Origin: Myxococcales bacterium
GTDB taxonomy: Bacteria > Myxococcota_C > UBA6777
Direction: 5' to 3'
Length of the DNA stretch: 14,848 bases
Assembly: GCA_027005175.1 (NCBI GenBank)
Contig: JALTMC010000517.1
Coordinates: 1-14,848, forward strand
The translations under genes and the position numbers were made by a program. The notes below the pieces were generated by a model. The model did not search any database and had not been told where the DNA came from. It saw only the letters and a program-made list of their open reading frames with translations. This document shows positions 13,604 to 14,848 of this stretch, piece after piece; positions within the stretch are counted from its first letter, which is position 1; every line of letters starts with the position of its first letter.

Positions 13604-14848
13604 TTAGCCAACACTTCCTTCCAAGCTGATGCCTAACAAGTTGCGAGCTTCCACGGCAAACTCCATGGGCAACTCACGCATCACCTCTTTACAAAAGCCA
13701 TTGACAATCATGGACACTGCATCCTCTTCCGAGATCCCACGTTGTTTCAAATAGAAGAGTTGGTCTTCCCCAATCTTCGATGTTGTGGCTTCATGCTCAA
13801 CATGTGCGGAGCTGTTTTTTATCTCGATATAGGGAAATGTATGTGCTCCACACAAATCACCGATCAGCATCGAGTCACACTGGGTATAATTTCGTGCATT
13901 GCTGGCCTTTCGACCCATCCGTACCAGACCTCGGTACGAGTTCTGACTGTGGCCTGCGCTGATCCCCTTTGAAATAATCGTACTTCGAGTATTTTTACCG
14001 AGATGAATCATCTTGGTCCCGGTATCAGCCTGCTGATGATTGTTTGTCATCGCCACAGAATAAAACTCACCGATCGAATGGTCACCCTTCAAAATACAAC
14101 TTGGATACTTCCAAGTGATGGCAGATCCTGTCTCAACTTGAGTCCAGGATATCTTTGCATGAGCACCTTCACAGATCCCACGCTTTGTGACGAAGTTGTA
14201 AATCCCACCTTTGCCATTCTCATCACCAGGGTACCAGTTCTGGACCGTTGAATACTTGATCTCAGCCCGCTCTGCTGCCACCAACTCAACCACTGCCGCG
14301 TGAAGCTGATTTTCATCACGCTGCGGCGCGGTACAACCTTCGAGATAGCTCACATAGCTGCCCTCTTCCGCCACGATCAAAGTCCGCTCAAACTGACCCG
14401 TTCCCGCAGCATTAATGCGAAAATAAGTCGAAAGCTCCATCGGGCAACGCACGCCTTTCGGGATATAACAAAAAGAACCATCCGAAAACACAGCTGAATT
14501 CAGCGTTGCGTAGTAGTTGTCGGTGTAGGGAATGACGGAGCCTAGATGCTTGCGAACCAGCTCAGGATGCTCCTTTACCGCTTCAGAGAAAGAGCAAAAG
14601 ATAATGCCCAACTCAGCCAGCTCTTTTCGAAATGTGGTCGCTACAGAGACACTGTCAAATACGGCATCCACTGCCACACCTGTCAGTCGTTTTTGCTCCA
14701 TCAAAGAGATCCCAAGCTTATCAAAAACCTTCAAGATCTCGGGATCAACTTCATCCAAACTGTCGAGCTTAACTTGCTTCTTTGGTGCAGAGTAATAGAT
14801 AATATCCTGAAAGTTGATCGCAGGATAACCCACATTGGGCCACCAAGG
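13604..14848 (-). CDS. sufB: SufB scaffold subunit (N-terminus beyond the window)
   Basis: SufB is the core of the SufBC2D Fe-S scaffold. The frame stays open to base 14848 ([23 protein letters not shown]), the conserved region that normally lies about 50-70 residues into SufB, so the GTG at 14833 is internal and the real start is off the window. Visible signatures are [34 protein letters not shown], the [12 protein letters not shown] stretch with the sulfur-accepting Cys (equivalent to E. coli Cys405), and [27 protein letters not shown] with the EHE motif (E. coli 432-434). The conserved [19 protein letters not shown] follows, and the protein ends at TAA 13606-13604. It is probably the first or an early gene of the operon; its promoter and any SufR- or IscR-type regulator would lie to the right. 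Confidence 0.96.
   Translation of the reverse strand, partial: PWWPNVGYPAINFQDIIYYSAPKKQVKLDSLDEVDPEILKVFDKLGISLMEQKRLTGVAVDAVFDSVSVATTFRKELAELGIIFCSFSEAVKEHPELVRKHLGSVIPYTDNYYATLNSAVFSDGSFCYIPKGVRCPMELSTYFRINAAGTGQFERTLIVAEEGSYVSYLEGCTAPQRDENQLHAAVVELVAAERAEIKYSTVQNWYPGDENGKGGIYNFVTKRGICEGAHAKISWTQVETGSAITWKYPSCILKGDHSIGEFYSVAMTNNHQQADTGTKMIHLGKNTRSTIISKGISAGHSQNSYRGLVRMGRKASNARNYTQCDSMLIGDLCGAHTFPYIEIKNSSAHVEHEATTSKIGEDQLFYLKQRGISEEDAVSMIVNGFCKEVMRELPMEFAVEARNLLGISLEGSVG

Noticed and set aside
14831-14833. GTG as the start of sufB
   Set aside because: The frame continues to the window edge with conserved SufB residues (PWWPNVGYP), so the real start is outside the window.

Overview
The window is bacterial, with compact and mostly leftward (minus strand) operons and roughly balanced base composition. 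An iron-sulfur SUF operon, a lipoprotein built from many CPxxC-type cysteine repeats, and a six-segment membrane histidine kinase together fit a deltaproteobacterial or Myxococcota-like lineage. This taxonomic guess is weak, because nothing in the window is a phylogenetic marker that can be read with certainty.

Right half (14848 down to about 5967): a SUF operon read leftward in the order sufB (5' end beyond the window), sufC, sufD, sufS, sufU, a SufT-like DUF59 protein, a second SufS-type cysteine desulfurase, and a cysteine-rich lipoprotein. The SufBC2D scaffold/ATPase, two desulfurases, the Zn-dependent sulfur carrier SufU and the maturation factor SufT form a complete Fe-S assembly set. 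The active-site residues of SufB, SufC, SufD, both SufS and SufU are visible. The gaps in this operon are unusually structured: a micro-ORF coupled to sufD, four palindromes at 21-base period between sufS and sufU, and three 68-base copies of the translation start of the second desulfurase. Two of the proteins also carry recent-looking in-frame duplications.

Middle (about 5536 to 2404): a lone CheY-like receiver protein on the plus strand converges on the lipoprotein gene. It is divergent from a large two-part enzyme on the minus strand, a PLP-dependent alpha-oxoamine synthase (BioF/KBL/CqsA type) joined by a low-complexity linker to an N-acyltransferase domain of GNAT/FemAB type. The 318-base divergent spacer holds a 9-base triplet repeat.

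Left end (1 to 2403): a 473-base spacer with a 35-base direct repeat, a hairpin and a good sigma-70-like promoter precedes a six-segment membrane histidine kinase. The kinase is followed 18 bases later by the start of an ABC1/UbiB-type atypical kinase cut by the window edge.

The most speculative idea is that the synthase-acyltransferase fusion, the six-segment kinase and the lone receiver form a small-molecule signalling module similar in parts to Vibrio CqsA/CqsS or Legionella LqsA/LqsS/LqsR. The best sequence-supported oddities are the repeat structures in the SUF operon and the operon's last two genes.
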